A stretch of 59,895 nucleotides of DNA from Phycisphaerales bacterium UBA3190. GTDB lineage: Bacteria; Planctomycetota; Phycisphaerae; Phycisphaerales; UBA1924. The notes below the pieces were generated by a model. It ran no database searches. It was not told the origin of the DNA and saw only the letters and a program-made list of their open reading frames with translations. The translations under genes and the position numbers were made by a program. The DNA is taken from assembly GCA_002364005.1 (NCBI GenBank), contig DEXG01000023.1, forward strand, positions 30,281 through 90,175. The letters are read 5' to 3'. Position 1 is the stretch's first letter. The number at the start of each line of letters is the position of its first letter. Of the stretch, positions 1-8,736 are shown one piece after another.

Positions 1-548
1 GCGGAGGTCTTGGCCATCTGCATCAGACTCAGGGCCGCTTCCTGCATGCGGGCACCGCCCGAGCAGGAAACGATAATGACCGGGAGGTTGTTCTGAGTCG
101 CGTGTTCGATGGTGCGGGTGATCATCTCGCCCGCGACCGAGCCCATCGAACCCATCATGAAGGTCAGGTCCAGACACGCGATCATGGTCGGGCGGCCCTT
201 GATGAAGCACTTGCCGGCCTGGCAGCCCTCGTTCTCGCCGGTCTTGATCTGCTCACGCTTGATGCGTTCTGGGTAGGCCTTGAGGTCGGTGAAGTTGAGC
301 GGGTCTTTTGCGCGCAAACCCGTGAACATCGGCACAAAGGTGTCGGGGTCGGCAAGCTGCTCGATCCGCTGCCGGGCAGAGATCCGGAAATGATGCTCGC
401 ACTCAGGGCAAACATACATATTCGATTCCATCTGGCGGCGGTAGATCATCTGAGCGCACGAGGGGCAGCGAAGCCACAGTCCCTCGGGGACGGAGCGACG
501 CCCTTCTTGCTTGATCTCATTCCAGTTGCGGGTCGCGATCTGGGTCAT
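1..548 (-). CDS. accD: Acetyl-CoA carboxylase carboxyltransferase beta subunit, 5' part (gene runs off the window start)
   Basis: Carboxyltransferase beta subunit, which with AccA transfers CO2 from carboxybiotin to acetyl-CoA to make malonyl-CoA for fatty acid synthesis in the cytoplasm. The minus-strand translation begins MTQIATRNWNEIKQEGRRS and carries the four-cysteine zinc ribbon of AccD (LRCPSCAQMIYRRQ, then YVCPECEHHFRIS). It continues through KCFIKGRPTMIACLDLTFMM and the oxyanion-type segment IVSCSGGARMQEA. Start chosen at the ATG at 548 because a purine-rich GGAAGAAGGAAG site lies just upstream. Only about 182 codons are inside the window; the C-terminal half is missing because of the window edge, not truncation. 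It follows the degenerate phosphatase gene by 63 bases on the same strand and may be co-transcribed with it. Confidence 0.95.
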   Translation of the reverse strand, partial: MTQIATRNWNEIKQEGRRSVPEGLWLRCPSCAQMIYRRQMESNMYVCPECEHHFRISARQRIEQLADPDTFVPMFTGLRAKDPLNFTDLKAYPERIKREQIKTGENEGCQAGKCFIKGRPTMIACLDLTFMMGSMGSVAGEMITRTIEHATQNNLPVIIVSCSGGARMQEAALSLMQMAKTS

Positions 549-611
549 GGTTCTTCCTTCTTCCATCGGCATGAGGGCATGCCGAAACCCATCTGCTGGC
601 TCATCCTGAGC

Positions 612-1238
612 TTAGGCGCTGGCCTTGGTCCGTTGTTTGTATTCATCGAGGCGAGATTTCTCCAGCTCGAAGTGCTCTACCGAGACCGGGGTCTCGAGTT
701 GTGCCCAGAAAGAGCAGACCTTCTCGTCCTTGAGCCAGCACCGGACCAAAGCCCAGGCCAGCGGGCGAAGCACGATCGCGATGTTTGGGCGGCTGCCCTT
801 GCACTTGATGATCTGCTTCCGGATCGACCGGATCAGACGCTCCTGCGCATCGGTCAGCGACTCACCCTCAGGCGGCGTGATGCGCTCAGGATGGTCCCGC
901 CACTGGGTATAGCTGCTGGGGTTACGCTCTTCGAGATCGCGCTCCAGCACGCCTTCCCAGAGCCCCATGCCCACATTCGCCAGTTCAGGCACGGCTCGGA
1001 CCTTGGTCTCTGTACCCTTCGGGAGCATTTTGGCTGCAACCGCCGCGGCTTCCTCATCTGATACGAGCACCAGTGAGAACGGGTTCTCAAACTGGCCCTC
1101 ATGGATCGCTTTGGCGACATTGTCTGTGCCGAGTTCCGTCATCGGCAGATCGGTAGCACCGATGATCCGGTGCTCCTGATCCCATGAGGTCTCCCCGGCA
1201 CGAAGCAGGGTGATGGTGTAGCCATTCGGCTTACTCAT
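612..1238 (-). CDS. Histidine-phosphatase (phosphoglycerate mutase) family protein lacking both catalytic histidines
   Basis: 208 residues with the layout of the histidine phosphatase superfamily, whose members normally use a phosphohistidine in LxRHGET. Here that motif reads LLRAGETSW: residue 14 is Ala (codon GCC). The second catalytic His region, normally SHGG, reads VLRPLAWALVR, so that His is an Arg near residue 158. Other family landmarks remain: the IIGATDLPMTELG segment (usually QGxxDxPLxxxG), GLWEG near 92-96, and PPEGESLTDAQERL. Retained fold with both histidines gone indicates a pseudoenzyme, perhaps a binding or regulatory protein. It lies between rpe and accD on the same strand. 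The fold family is clear; loss of activity is inferred from the missing residues. Confidence 0.82.
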   Translation of the reverse strand: MSKPNGYTITLLRAGETSWDQEHRIIGATDLPMTELGTDNVAKAIHEGQFENPFSLVLVSDEEAAAVAAKMLPKGTETKVRAVPELANVGMGLWEGVLERDLEERNPSSYTQWRDHPERITPPEGESLTDAQERLIRSIRKQIIKCKGSRPNIAIVLRPLAWALVRCWLKDEKVCSFWAQLETPVSVEHFELEKSRLDEYKQRTKASA

Positions 1239-1390
1239 GCGCGAACACTCCTGTCGGGATCAACCAGAACACACACAGTTCCGGGCTTACCCCTGACATC
1301 GGCCATTGGCCGGTCGAAGCAAAAGTGTAGCAAGTCTCGCCACCGAATGCCGTTTCGCTGAGCGAATCAGGCGATTTGTTTGCAGCATGT

Positions 1391-2104
1391 TCAGGTGCCA
1401 CTGCGAATCTGGGTGGTTTTCGGACCGCGGAGCGACTCGATGATGTCCCCCCACGATGATCGTGGTTTCCCGAACACAGACGAGCCGGCAACAAGCAGAT
1501 CGACCCCGGCATCGATGGCATCGAGCGCCGTCGTTGGGTTGATGCCGCCGTCGATCTCGAGGCGCTGGTTTGGTCGAAGCAGGGGCTTGATCGTTCGGCA
1601 CTTCTCAAGCACCTCAGGAATAAACGCCTGGCCACCAAATCCGGGGTTCACGCTCATCACCAACACCAGATCGAAGTCTTCGATCACCGGCAGCATGGTC
1701 GCCACATCGGTCGGTGGGTTGATCACAATGCCGGGGTTGCAACCCAGCTCTCGCACCTCCTGGGCGAGTTCGCGGGCGTGCTGCTCCGACTTCATCACCT
1801 CGATGTGGAAGCTGATCGCGTTGGCACCGTTCTGGGCGAAGGGCTTGAAGAAGAACTGCGGGTCACTGACCATAAGGTGGACATCGAGATAGGTGTCCGG
1901 GCAGGCCCGTCGGCAGGCACCGCAGATCGCTGGGCCCATCGACAGATTGGGCACAAAGTGGCCGTCCATGATGTCGACATGGAGCAGGTCCGCCCCGGCC
2001 TTAATCGCGTCCTGGCAATCGGTGCCGAGGTTGGCAAAGTCGGCGGCCAGAATCGAGGGCGCGATGAGCGGGCGAGAAAGCGAGTCGGTAAATGGCTCAA
2101 GCAT
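1391..2104 (-). CDS. rpe: Ribulose-phosphate 3-epimerase
   Basis: Interconverts D-ribulose 5-phosphate and D-xylulose 5-phosphate in the pentose phosphate and Calvin-type pathways. A 237-residue TIM barrel, slightly longer than the usual 220 because of short ends. Seen motifs: APSILAADFANLG (15-27), HVDIMDGHFVPN (metal ligand His42 and catalytic Asp44), DVHLMV (His76), MSVNPGFGGQAF (150-161) and LEIDGGI (second catalytic Asp185), all as expected for an active metal-dependent epimerase. The start at 2104 has no strong ribosome site but puts the first beta strand at the normal distance. The 152 bases between it and the next gene hold no feature I can name. It diverges from the UDP-sugar pyrophosphorylase, with 79 bases between the two starts. 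Confidence 0.96.
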   Translation of the reverse strand: MLEPFTDSLSRPLIAPSILAADFANLGTDCQDAIKAGADLLHVDIMDGHFVPNLSMGPAICGACRRACPDTYLDVHLMVSDPQFFFKPFAQNGANAISFHIEVMKSEQHARELAQEVRELGCNPGIVINPPTDVATMLPVIEDFDLVLVMSVNPGFGGQAFIPEVLEKCRTIKPLLRPNQRLEIDGGINPTTALDAIDAGVDLLVAGSSVFGKPRSSWGDIIESLRGPKTTQIRSGT

Positions 2105-2183
2105 GCAGGAGTGTAGTGCCCGAGCGAGCTGGTCGATGTACGATGCAGCAGAGAATCACGACCAGAACGAGGAGAGCCGCACG

Positions 2184-3629
2184 ATGCCCCAGATGAGCAC
2201 CACAATCGATCAACTGTGTCAGCGACTGGAGGATTGCGGGCAGGCCGCCCTATCGAGGTACCTGCAGGGCGTGACCCCCGAGAAGGCCCAGAACGCGTTT
2301 GCAGAACAAATCCAGGCAATCGATCTTGGCGATCTCCAGACCCTGGTCAAACGCTATGTCACCGGCTATCAGTCCCCGCCCACACCGGGGTCGGTCAAGC
2401 CTGCCCCGTACTACGCGCTCGACGGAACAGGCCCGAGCGGCGTGTGGGCCCGTGACGAATACCAAGCCAAGGGCGAGCAGCTCATCAAAGCAGGCAAGGT
2501 CGCTTGCTTCACCGTTGCCGGGGGCCAAGGCAGTCGGCTGGGCTACGACGGGCCGAAGGGGTGCTACCCCACCTCGTGCGTGAATGAAAAATCACTGTTC
2601 CAACTCTTCGCAGAATCGATCCGCAAGAACGAGCTGAAGCACGATTGTGTGATCCCGTGGTACATCATGACCTCGCCGCTGAACCATGAGGCGACCGTGT
2701 CGTTCTTCGAACAGCACGACTGCTTTGGGCTGCAGCGTGACCAGATCATGTTCTTCAAACAGGGCGTGATGCCCAGTCTCAATGCCCAGAGCGGCGACAT
2801 GCTGCTGAGCGACCCGATGCATCTGGCCACGAACCCCGATGGCCACGGCGGGTCGTTCAAGGCACTCCACGCATCTGGAGCGATCGATGACATGAAGCGA
2901 CGGGGCATCGAACACATCAGCTATTTCCAAGTCGACAATCCGCACTCGAATGTCGTTGACCCGGTATTTCTTGGATTACACGCGTTCGCACCGGATAGCT
3001 CCGGTGAGTTCAGCTCGAAGATGGTCGCCAAGGCCAGATGGGATGAGAAGGTCGGCGTGTTTTGCGATGTCGACGGGGCCACGCAGGTCATCGAGTACTC
3101 CGATCTCGACGAGGACCTCGCCAAGCAGACCGAAGCCAACGGGCGACTGTCGTTCAATGCCGGCTCGATCGCGATCCACGCGATCGGTGTGTCATTCATC
3201 GAGCGGGTGCTGGGTGATGCCGACGCGTCCCTCCCCTTCCACCGGGCGCTCAAGAAGGTCGCCCACTTCGATATCGCGACCGGACGCCCGGTTGAGCCGG
3301 ATACCAACAACGCGGTGAAGCTGGAGAAGTTTGTGTTCGATGCGATCCCGATCGCACAGCGATCGATCGTGGTCGAGACCGATCGCGTTGAAGAGTTCGC
3401 ACCCGTCAAGAACGCCACAGGGACTGATTCGATTGAGTCGTCCAAGGAACTGCAATCTCTGCGGGCGGCCCGCTGGCTTGGGGCCAATGGGGTATCGGTC
3501 CCGATGAACAGCGACGGCACGGTGAACGCAACGATCGAGATCTCGCCGCTGACCGCGGTGGGCCCGGATGATCTGGCTTCGGTCGAGCTCCCCGAGTCGA
3601 TCCAGCCCGGCCAGACGGTCGTGCTCTGA
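2184..3629 (+). CDS. UTP:sugar-1-phosphate uridylyltransferase of the eukaryote-type UDPGP/UAP family
   Basis: Predicted to make a UDP-sugar (most likely UDP-N-acetylglucosamine, possibly UDP-glucose) from UTP and the sugar 1-phosphate. 481 residues. The nucleotide-binding loop GGQGSRLGYDGPKGCYP matches the GGxGTRLG...PKG signature of the UAP1/AGX branch, and VIEYSDLDEDLAKQ with FNAGSIAIH resembles the UAP1 VVEYSE...N region. Bacterial GlmU and GalU look quite different. Start set at ATG 2184, eight bases after GGAGAG; the reading frame stays open much further upstream but that part lies inside the divergent rpe promoter. First gene of a plus-strand run with the hydrolase (16 bases) and MFS transporter. 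The substrate cannot be fixed from motifs alone. Confidence 0.88.
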   Translation: MPQMSTTIDQLCQRLEDCGQAALSRYLQGVTPEKAQNAFAEQIQAIDLGDLQTLVKRYVTGYQSPPTPGSVKPAPYYALDGTGPSGVWARDEYQAKGEQLIKAGKVACFTVAGGQGSRLGYDGPKGCYPTSCVNEKSLFQLFAESIRKNELKHDCVIPWYIMTSPLNHEATVSFFEQHDCFGLQRDQIMFFKQGVMPSLNAQSGDMLLSDPMHLATNPDGHGGSFKALHASGAIDDMKRRGIEHISYFQVDNPHSNVVDPVFLGLHAFAPDSSGEFSSKMVAKARWDEKVGVFCDVDGATQVIEYSDLDEDLAKQTEANGRLSFNAGSIAIHAIGVSFIERVLGDADASLPFHRALKKVAHFDIATGRPVEPDTNNAVKLEKFVFDAIPIAQRSIVVETDRVEEFAPVKNATGTDSIESSKELQSLRAARWLGANGVSVPMNSDGTVNATIEISPLTAVGPDDLASVELPESIQPGQTVVL

Positions 3630-3645
3630 AGGTGGTGCGTTGAAG

Positions 3646-4464
3646 ATGGACCCCCGATTTGCCCAGCTCCCCCGCTCACTCCAGGAACGCTCCAAGACCA
3701 TGCGTCTGGGCGACGATGTGCCCGCGTTGGTCGCCCACCCTGATTGGGACGGGTCAGAGCAGGTCCCAGCCGTCCTCTGGATGCACGGGCGGACGGTGAA
3801 TAAGGAACTCGATCCCGGGCGGTACCTGCGCTGGGTGCGGGCGGGGATCGGCGCGATCGCGATCGATCTCCCGGGCCATGGCGAGCGGTACGAGGTGTCG
3901 TATCAGGGGCCAGCCAAGACGCTTGATCTCATCGAACAGGCCCGTGGCGAGATCGACGCTGTGCTTGGCTCGATTCGGGAGCTTGGTGTGTTCGATATGT
4001 CGCGGCTCATGATCGGCGGCATGTCGGCGGGGGGCATGGTGACGCTGAGCCGACTGTGCTCACCCCATCCCTTCCTCGGCGCGTGTGTTGAGGGCACCAC
4101 GGGGAACCTCAAGGACCTCTACAGCCCGCCGCCGGGCATGCCCGGTAGGCCCTGGCCCGTGGAGCACGATCCGGACGATGTGGCCCGGGTCGACCCGATG
4201 CAGAACCTCGATGGGTTTGAGCCCATCCCGCTGCTGGCCCTGCACAACGAGGGCGACGAGATGGTGCCCATCGCCGGGCAACGCAAGTTCCTCGATGCCC
4301 TCCGCGCCCACTACGAATCCAAAGGGGCTGACTCCTCCCTGATCGAGCTTCGGACCTTCAGCGAGACCGGTGCGCCGGGCGAGCACGCGGGTTTCGGCAA
4401 GTATGCCAACGATGCCAAGAACCTCCAGCTGGCGTTCATCCAGCGTGTGCTCGGTGTAGACTGA
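3646..4464 (+). CDS. Alpha/beta hydrolase, probable serine esterase or peptidase
   Basis: 272 residues with the alpha/beta hydrolase order: the HGxxx oxyanion segment LWMHGRTVNKE, the strand leading to DLPGHGERY, the nucleophile elbow GGMSAGG (Ser within G-x-S-x-G), and PLLALHNEGDEMVPI, which supplies the likely catalytic Asp. A late His is present in GEHAGFGKY. This resembles dienelactone-hydrolase or prolyl-oligopeptidase-like esterases; there is no signal peptide, so it should be cytoplasmic. Start at ATG 3646 is preceded by AAGGTGG; an in-frame TTG six bases earlier is possible. It begins 16 bases after the pyrophosphorylase stop and ends 7 bases before the transporter start, so the three are probably one operon. 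Substrate unknown. Confidence 0.85.
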   Translation: MDPRFAQLPRSLQERSKTMRLGDDVPALVAHPDWDGSEQVPAVLWMHGRTVNKELDPGRYLRWVRAGIGAIAIDLPGHGERYEVSYQGPAKTLDLIEQARGEIDAVLGSIRELGVFDMSRLMIGGMSAGGMVTLSRLCSPHPFLGACVEGTTGNLKDLYSPPPGMPGRPWPVEHDPDDVARVDPMQNLDGFEPIPLLALHNEGDEMVPIAGQRKFLDALRAHYESKGADSSLIELRTFSETGAPGEHAGFGKYANDAKNLQLAFIQRVLGVD

Positions 4465-4471
4465 GCAACCC

Positions 4472-5800
4472 ATGAAGTGGCCCCCACCATTCCGATCGCT
4501 CCCAAACCCGCGCGAGGTCTGGGCGTGGGGCATGTTCGATCTGGCGAATCAGTCCTTCACACTGCTGATCATCACGCTGCTCTTTCCGATCTATTTCAAG
4601 CAGGTCGCGGTTGGCGATCCCCAACGCGGTGATGCGCTGTGGTCGATCGGTGTCTCGACCGCATTGTTTATTGTTGTGGCGCTCTCCCCATTCATCGGGG
4701 CATTTGCCGATGCGCACCGTTGCCGCAAGCGGCTGCTGATGCTGACCGGTTCGCTGTGCGTGCTGCTGACTGGGCTGCTGGCCCTTGTGGATGCGGGCTG
4801 GGGCTGGTATGCCCTGTTGATTTTCGTGCCGGCCAATATTCTGTATCAGCTCGGCGAGAACCTGCTGGCCAGTTTCCTGCCCGGGCTCTCGACGACGCGG
4901 ACCATCGGTCGGGTCTCTGCGATCGGGTGGACCATGGGATATGTCGGGGGCGTGCTGCTGCTGATGATCGTGGCCGCGCTGGCATTCGGCGTTGGCAAGA
5001 AAGACCCCGAACAGTGGCGGGTGTTCTTCGTGATCGCGGCGGTCTGGTTCGGGATGGGCATCATCCCCGCGGGGCTCTACCTTCGCGAGCCAAAGCATGA
5101 AAACCAACTCGGGCAAGATACCCGAGGCCCGATCGAGCGGGTCACAGAGACGCTCAAGCACGCATCAAACTACAAGCAGCTGATGCGATTCCTGTTGGCG
5201 TTCCTGGTCTATGGCTTCGGGGTGCAGACCATGATCGCGTTCGCTGCGATCCTGGCATCCGACTTCGGGATCGAAGGCACACGCCTGATCCTGTTCACGC
5301 TCCAGCTCACCGTCAGCGCCGGGCTGACCGCGATCGTCGTGGCCAAGTACCAGGACCGCATCGGGGTCCGGATCACCATCATCGTCTTTCTCAGTGTCTG
5401 GATTGCCAGTTGCCTCTCGCTGCTGCTCGTGAAGCTGCTGATTCCCACGGACCCACCCGAGTGGTTGTTCTGGGCCATAGGTAACGGGATCGGCATCGGG
5501 CTGGGCGGCATCGGCACCTCGAGTCGGGCGATCGTGGGCATGTTTGCCCCGCGACATCGCACGGCTGAGTTCTTCGGGCTCTGGGGCATGACCTACAAAC
5601 TGGCCGGGGCCATCGGCGTGCTCGCCTTCGGGCAGATCAAGGCCTGGGTGGGCGATGCGGCGGCGCTGGGGATGCTGACCGGGTTCTTTGCATTCGGGCT
5701 GATCCTGTTTCTCCGTGTCCGGGTGATCGATGGCATCCGAGCGGCCCGACGCAACGAAAGAGCACGAGAATGGCTCGATTCTGCGCATTCGGCCGACTGA
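4472..5800 (+). CDS. MFS transporter of the UMF1/Atg22 type
   Basis: 442-residue polytopic inner-membrane protein with about 12 hydrophobic segments and the opening WAWGMFDLANQSFTLLI, close to the W-x-x-YDxANSxF signature of the UMF1/Atg22-like branch of the major facilitator superfamily. PFIGAFADAHRCRKRLL is the cytoplasmic loop 2-3 motif (GxxaDrxxRR/K). Near the C-terminus, the stretch around IGLGGIGTSSRAIVGMFAPR matches the family's G-x-x-Q-A-x-S-R region. The start ATG is 7 bases after the hydrolase stop, with no strong ribosome site, suggesting translational coupling. Members are usually listed as amino-acid or small-molecule effluxers, but the substrate here is not predictable. Confidence 0.88.
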   Translation: MKWPPPFRSLPNPREVWAWGMFDLANQSFTLLIITLLFPIYFKQVAVGDPQRGDALWSIGVSTALFIVVALSPFIGAFADAHRCRKRLLMLTGSLCVLLTGLLALVDAGWGWYALLIFVPANILYQLGENLLASFLPGLSTTRTIGRVSAIGWTMGYVGGVLLLMIVAALAFGVGKKDPEQWRVFFVIAAVWFGMGIIPAGLYLREPKHENQLGQDTRGPIERVTETLKHASNYKQLMRFLLAFLVYGFGVQTMIAFAAILASDFGIEGTRLILFTLQLTVSAGLTAIVVAKYQDRIGVRITIIVFLSVWIASCLSLLLVKLLIPTDPPEWLFWAIGNGIGIGLGGIGTSSRAIVGMFAPRHRTAEFFGLWGMTYKLAGAIGVLAFGQIKAWVGDAAALGMLTGFFAFGLILFLRVRVIDGIRAARRNERAREWLDSAHSAD

Positions 5801-5844
5801 ATCAGCCATAGACTCTGTTGCAGCCAGACCCGAGGTCCATCACG

Positions 5845-7101
5845 ATGAGCACAGGCGACGAATCCAACTCAACCCCCTCCATGATCAGCGCCGTCCCCGA
5901 CGCGAGCGGGCACTATGGCCAATGCGGCGGGGTATATGTCCCCGAGACCCTGATCGAAGCGCTTCAGCAGCTCGAAGCCGTGTATTTGAAGGTCTGCGAC
6001 GACCACCAGTTCTGGGATCGCCTCAGCGAACTCAACCGGGTCTACATCGGGCGCCCGACGCCGCTCCAGCAGGCTTATGGGCTCAGCAAGCGGGCTCGTA
6101 ACCTCAGCGATGACAAAGAACTGGGCGCAACCATCTGGCTCAAGCGTGAGGACTTGGCCCACACCGGGGCCCACAAGATCAACAACACCATGGGCCAGGC
6201 CCTGCTCACCAAGAAGATGGGCAAGAAGCGTGTCATCGCCGAGACCGGCGCTGGGCAGCACGGCGTGGCGACGGCGACCGCGGCGGCGTATTTCGGGCTC
6301 AGCTGTGATGTCTACATGGGGGCCGAGGACATCCGACGCCAGAAGCTCAATGTCACCCGCATGAAGATGCTGGGCGCCAAGGTGATCCCGGTCGAGGATG
6401 GCTCTCGCACGCTCAAGGACGCAACGAACGAGGCGATGCGTGACTGGATGGGCTCGGTCGAGCACACCCATTACATCCTCGGCTCCGTGGTTGGGCCGCA
6501 CCCGTTCCCGATGATCGTGCGCGATTTTCAATCGGTGATCGGTCGTGAGACCAAGGCCCAGTCGCTGCGCAATATGGGTGCGATGCCCGATACGGTCGTT
6601 GCGTGCGTTGGTGGTGGCTCGAACGCCGCGGGCATGTTCTACGCGTTTGTCGACGAGACCGATGTACGCCTGGTTGGTGTCGAGGCGGGCGGACGATCGC
6701 AGACGCTTGGCGATCATGCGGCTCCGCTCACCCATGGCAAACTGGGCGTACTGCACGGCTCGATGAGCTATGTGCTCCAGGACGAAGCGGGCCAGACCAG
6801 CCAGGTCCACTCCTGCTCGGCTGGCTTGGACTACCCGGGCGTCGGGCCTGAGCACGGGTACTGGAAAGACATCGGGCGTGTCTCATACACCTCGATCAGC
6901 GATGAAGAGGCGCTCGAAGCGTTCTTGTGGTGCGCCCGCGATGAGGGAATCATCCCTGCGTTAGAATCCTCACACGCCGTCGCGATGGGTGTGCGTCTCG
7001 CCAGCGAGATGCACAAAGATCAGCACCTGGTCATCAACCTGTCGGGGCGCGGCGACAAGGATGTCGAAGAAGTCGCCCGGCTCTTGGGTGATCGGCTTTA
7101 A
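5845..7101 (+). CDS. trpB: Tryptophan synthase beta chain
   Basis: Makes L-tryptophan from indole and serine, normally in complex with TrpA. 418 residues. Seen: HYGQCGGVYVPETL near 23-36, IYLKREDL-type segment, the pyridoxal phosphate lysine in HTGAHKINNTMGQ (Lys111), ETGAGQHGVATA (catalytic Glu loop), the phosphate-binding GGGSNAAGMF, and GLDYPGVGPEH. This is TrpB1-type and looks fully active. ATG 5845 is chosen over the upstream in-frame TTG 5818 because CGAGG precedes it and the N-terminus then fits the family. No trpA is adjacent (next gene is a convergent TPR protein), so the pathway genes are dispersed. It starts 44 bases after the MFS gene and may be its operon partner. Confidence 0.97.
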   Translation: MSTGDESNSTPSMISAVPDASGHYGQCGGVYVPETLIEALQQLEAVYLKVCDDHQFWDRLSELNRVYIGRPTPLQQAYGLSKRARNLSDDKELGATIWLKREDLAHTGAHKINNTMGQALLTKKMGKKRVIAETGAGQHGVATATAAAYFGLSCDVYMGAEDIRRQKLNVTRMKMLGAKVIPVEDGSRTLKDATNEAMRDWMGSVEHTHYILGSVVGPHPFPMIVRDFQSVIGRETKAQSLRNMGAMPDTVVACVGGGSNAAGMFYAFVDETDVRLVGVEAGGRSQTLGDHAAPLTHGKLGVLHGSMSYVLQDEAGQTSQVHSCSAGLDYPGVGPEHGYWKDIGRVSYTSISDEEALEAFLWCARDEGIIPALESSHAVAMGVRLASEMHKDQHLVINLSGRGDKDVEEVARLLGDRL

Positions 7102-7136
7102 CGAACAGCGTTATTCAAGAGAACGAGCTGGCATAT

Positions 7137-8582
7137 TCAGCCACGCTTTGGACGGGCGATCAGCAGGCGTGCGGGAGCCATGAGCATCCCAAGCTTTCTG
7201 GAAACCCAGTTGAAACTCCCCAGCGCGGAGTGCACACGCAGCTTGATGCGCAGGCGACGCAGGGTTGGATCATCTGGTTCAACGCGTGATGCCTGCCGCA
7301 CCCAGTAGCGGGCACGGATCCACTGGCTCTGACGAAGGTACGCCAAGGCGAGGTTGTGCATCGCCGGCACGAAGCGGGGCTGGGATTCCAACGCACGCTT
7401 GGCGGCGCTGATGCCCTGCTCATACTGACCGGATTGCAGCAACGCCACGCTGAGCCCATGATGGGCCCGGTGGTTGCTTGGCTGCAGCTCGATCATCGAC
7501 GAATAGACTTTGACCGATTCGGCCTCCATCTCGGCGTCGAGCATCAGACGCCCCAGCTCCTCGAGGTCTTCGCAACGCTCGACCACGCGGCTGTCGTTGA
7601 GACGGGCCCCGCTGTCGAGCATCATCGCGTTTCGGAGGGTGCGGTGCTCCTGCAGCAGCAGGTCCCGGATCCGGGGCAGGTCTTCTTCGCGTCCACGCTC
7701 AAAGAGCACCCGAGCCAGACGCAGGCGGACGCGTGGGAACGCCTTATCGAGTCGGAGCACCACATCGTAATGCACCATCGCGTCGGGGATGCGTCCCTCG
7801 ATCTCGGCCAACTCGCCCAGCAGGAAGTGGGCGTCGGGCTGGTCGGCTTCGAGTTCCAGGACACGCCGGAACTTCTCGCCCGCTTCGGTGTAGCGGTGCA
7901 TATCCAGCAGCAGCTCGCCCATATCGAGCAAGGTATCAATCTCTCCCGGATCGACGCGAAGCTCACGCAGGTAGAGCTGGCGGGCACGCTCCATGCGTCC
8001 GGATGCGGCGTAGGCCTTGGCCAGACGGGCTTGTACGCGGGGGAGTTCAGGATCAAGGCGTGCGGCTTCTCGCAAACACCAGACGGCTCGTTCGGTGTGG
8101 CCCGTCGCCAAGAGCGAGTCGGCCATCACCGCGTACAACTCCCCGTGGTCGGGGTCGATCTGCTGGGCGAGGTAGAAGGCTTCCTCGGCTTCGTCGTGAC
8201 GGGCCAGCTCTGTCAGGGCTTCGATGCGGTGTACCGAGATCACGACATTCATCGGCTCGGCCTGTGCCGCCTTGTCGAACCACTCGAGTGCCTGCTCTGG
8301 CTTCAACGCCCGAACAAGGTTCACCCCGGCAAGAAGGGCTGAGTTGGCATCGGGCTGGTCGTTGTCGGCATGGAGCTTGTAGCAGCTGGAAAAAGCTTCC
8401 GAGGCCTTGTCGTGACGACCGGCGGCTTCGAGGGTCAGCCCGAGGTTGAAGTACCACTCGGCCTGGTATGGGTTCAGCGATAACGCCAGGCGAAGTTCGT
8501 CTTCGGCCTCGTCCCAACGCCCGGCATCGTAATGCTCGTGGGCCTTCTCGACATGGTGCTCGGCATCAACCCAGTCGTTCAT
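7137..8582 (-). CDS. Tetratricopeptide-repeat protein
   Basis: 481 residues made almost wholly of 34-residue TPR units, recognisable by repeated W/L-x-x-L/I-G-x-x-Y-x-A-x-P spacing: for example AHEHYDAGRWDEAEDELRL near the N-terminus, EWYFNLGLTLEAAGRHDKA, HGELYAVMADSLLATGHTE, DTLLDMGELLLDMHRYTEA, and AMHNLALAYLRQSQWIRAR near the C-terminus. No signal peptide or membrane segment, so probably a cytoplasmic protein-interaction scaffold. ATG 8582 is chosen because AAGGAA lies seven bases before it; the frame is open 19 codons further but without a ribosome site. A basic tail (LIARPKRG) ends the protein. It is convergent with trpB and divergent from the HEAT-like lipoprotein. No partner can be named. 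Confidence 0.88.
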   Translation of the reverse strand: MNDWVDAEHHVEKAHEHYDAGRWDEAEDELRLALSLNPYQAEWYFNLGLTLEAAGRHDKASEAFSSCYKLHADNDQPDANSALLAGVNLVRALKPEQALEWFDKAAQAEPMNVVISVHRIEALTELARHDEAEEAFYLAQQIDPDHGELYAVMADSLLATGHTERAVWCLREAARLDPELPRVQARLAKAYAASGRMERARQLYLRELRVDPGEIDTLLDMGELLLDMHRYTEAGEKFRRVLELEADQPDAHFLLGELAEIEGRIPDAMVHYDVVLRLDKAFPRVRLRLARVLFERGREEDLPRIRDLLLQEHRTLRNAMMLDSGARLNDSRVVERCEDLEELGRLMLDAEMEAESVKVYSSMIELQPSNHRAHHGLSVALLQSGQYEQGISAAKRALESQPRFVPAMHNLALAYLRQSQWIRARYWVRQASRVEPDDPTLRRLRIKLRVHSALGSFNWVSRKLGMLMAPARLLIARPKRG

Positions 8583-8680
8583 GTGGTTCCTTCGCACGCA
8601 TCGCGTGCTGAACTGTGCAGCCAATCGTAACCGGATCACCCATACGCTTCAATCACCGGCGCTAGACTGACTGCATGAAA

Positions 8681-8699
8681 CATCGGCAATACGCCGATG
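8681..8699. promoter_or_regulatory. Short perfect inverted repeat in a divergent promoter region
   Basis: CATCGGC and GCCGATG, separated by five bases, sit in the 154-base gap between the divergent TPR gene (start 8582) and the HEAT-like lipoprotein gene (start 8737). It could be an operator or a small hairpin in the lipoprotein mRNA leader. The evidence is symmetry and position only. Confidence 0.25.
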
Positions 8700-8736
8700 A
8701 ACGCCCGAGAATCAGCCGTTCAGCGAGCGAAGCCAC

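Noticed and set aside
4436..5161. 241-codon minus-strand open frame over the MFS gene
   Set aside because: Gln/His/Arg-rich antisense shadow of a membrane protein gene.
5869..6855. 328-codon open frame antisense to trpB
   Set aside because: Shadow frame; trpB is certain on the other strand.
8681..8699. Rho-independent terminator
   Set aside because: The hairpin lies upstream of genes on both strands and has no T-run on either side.
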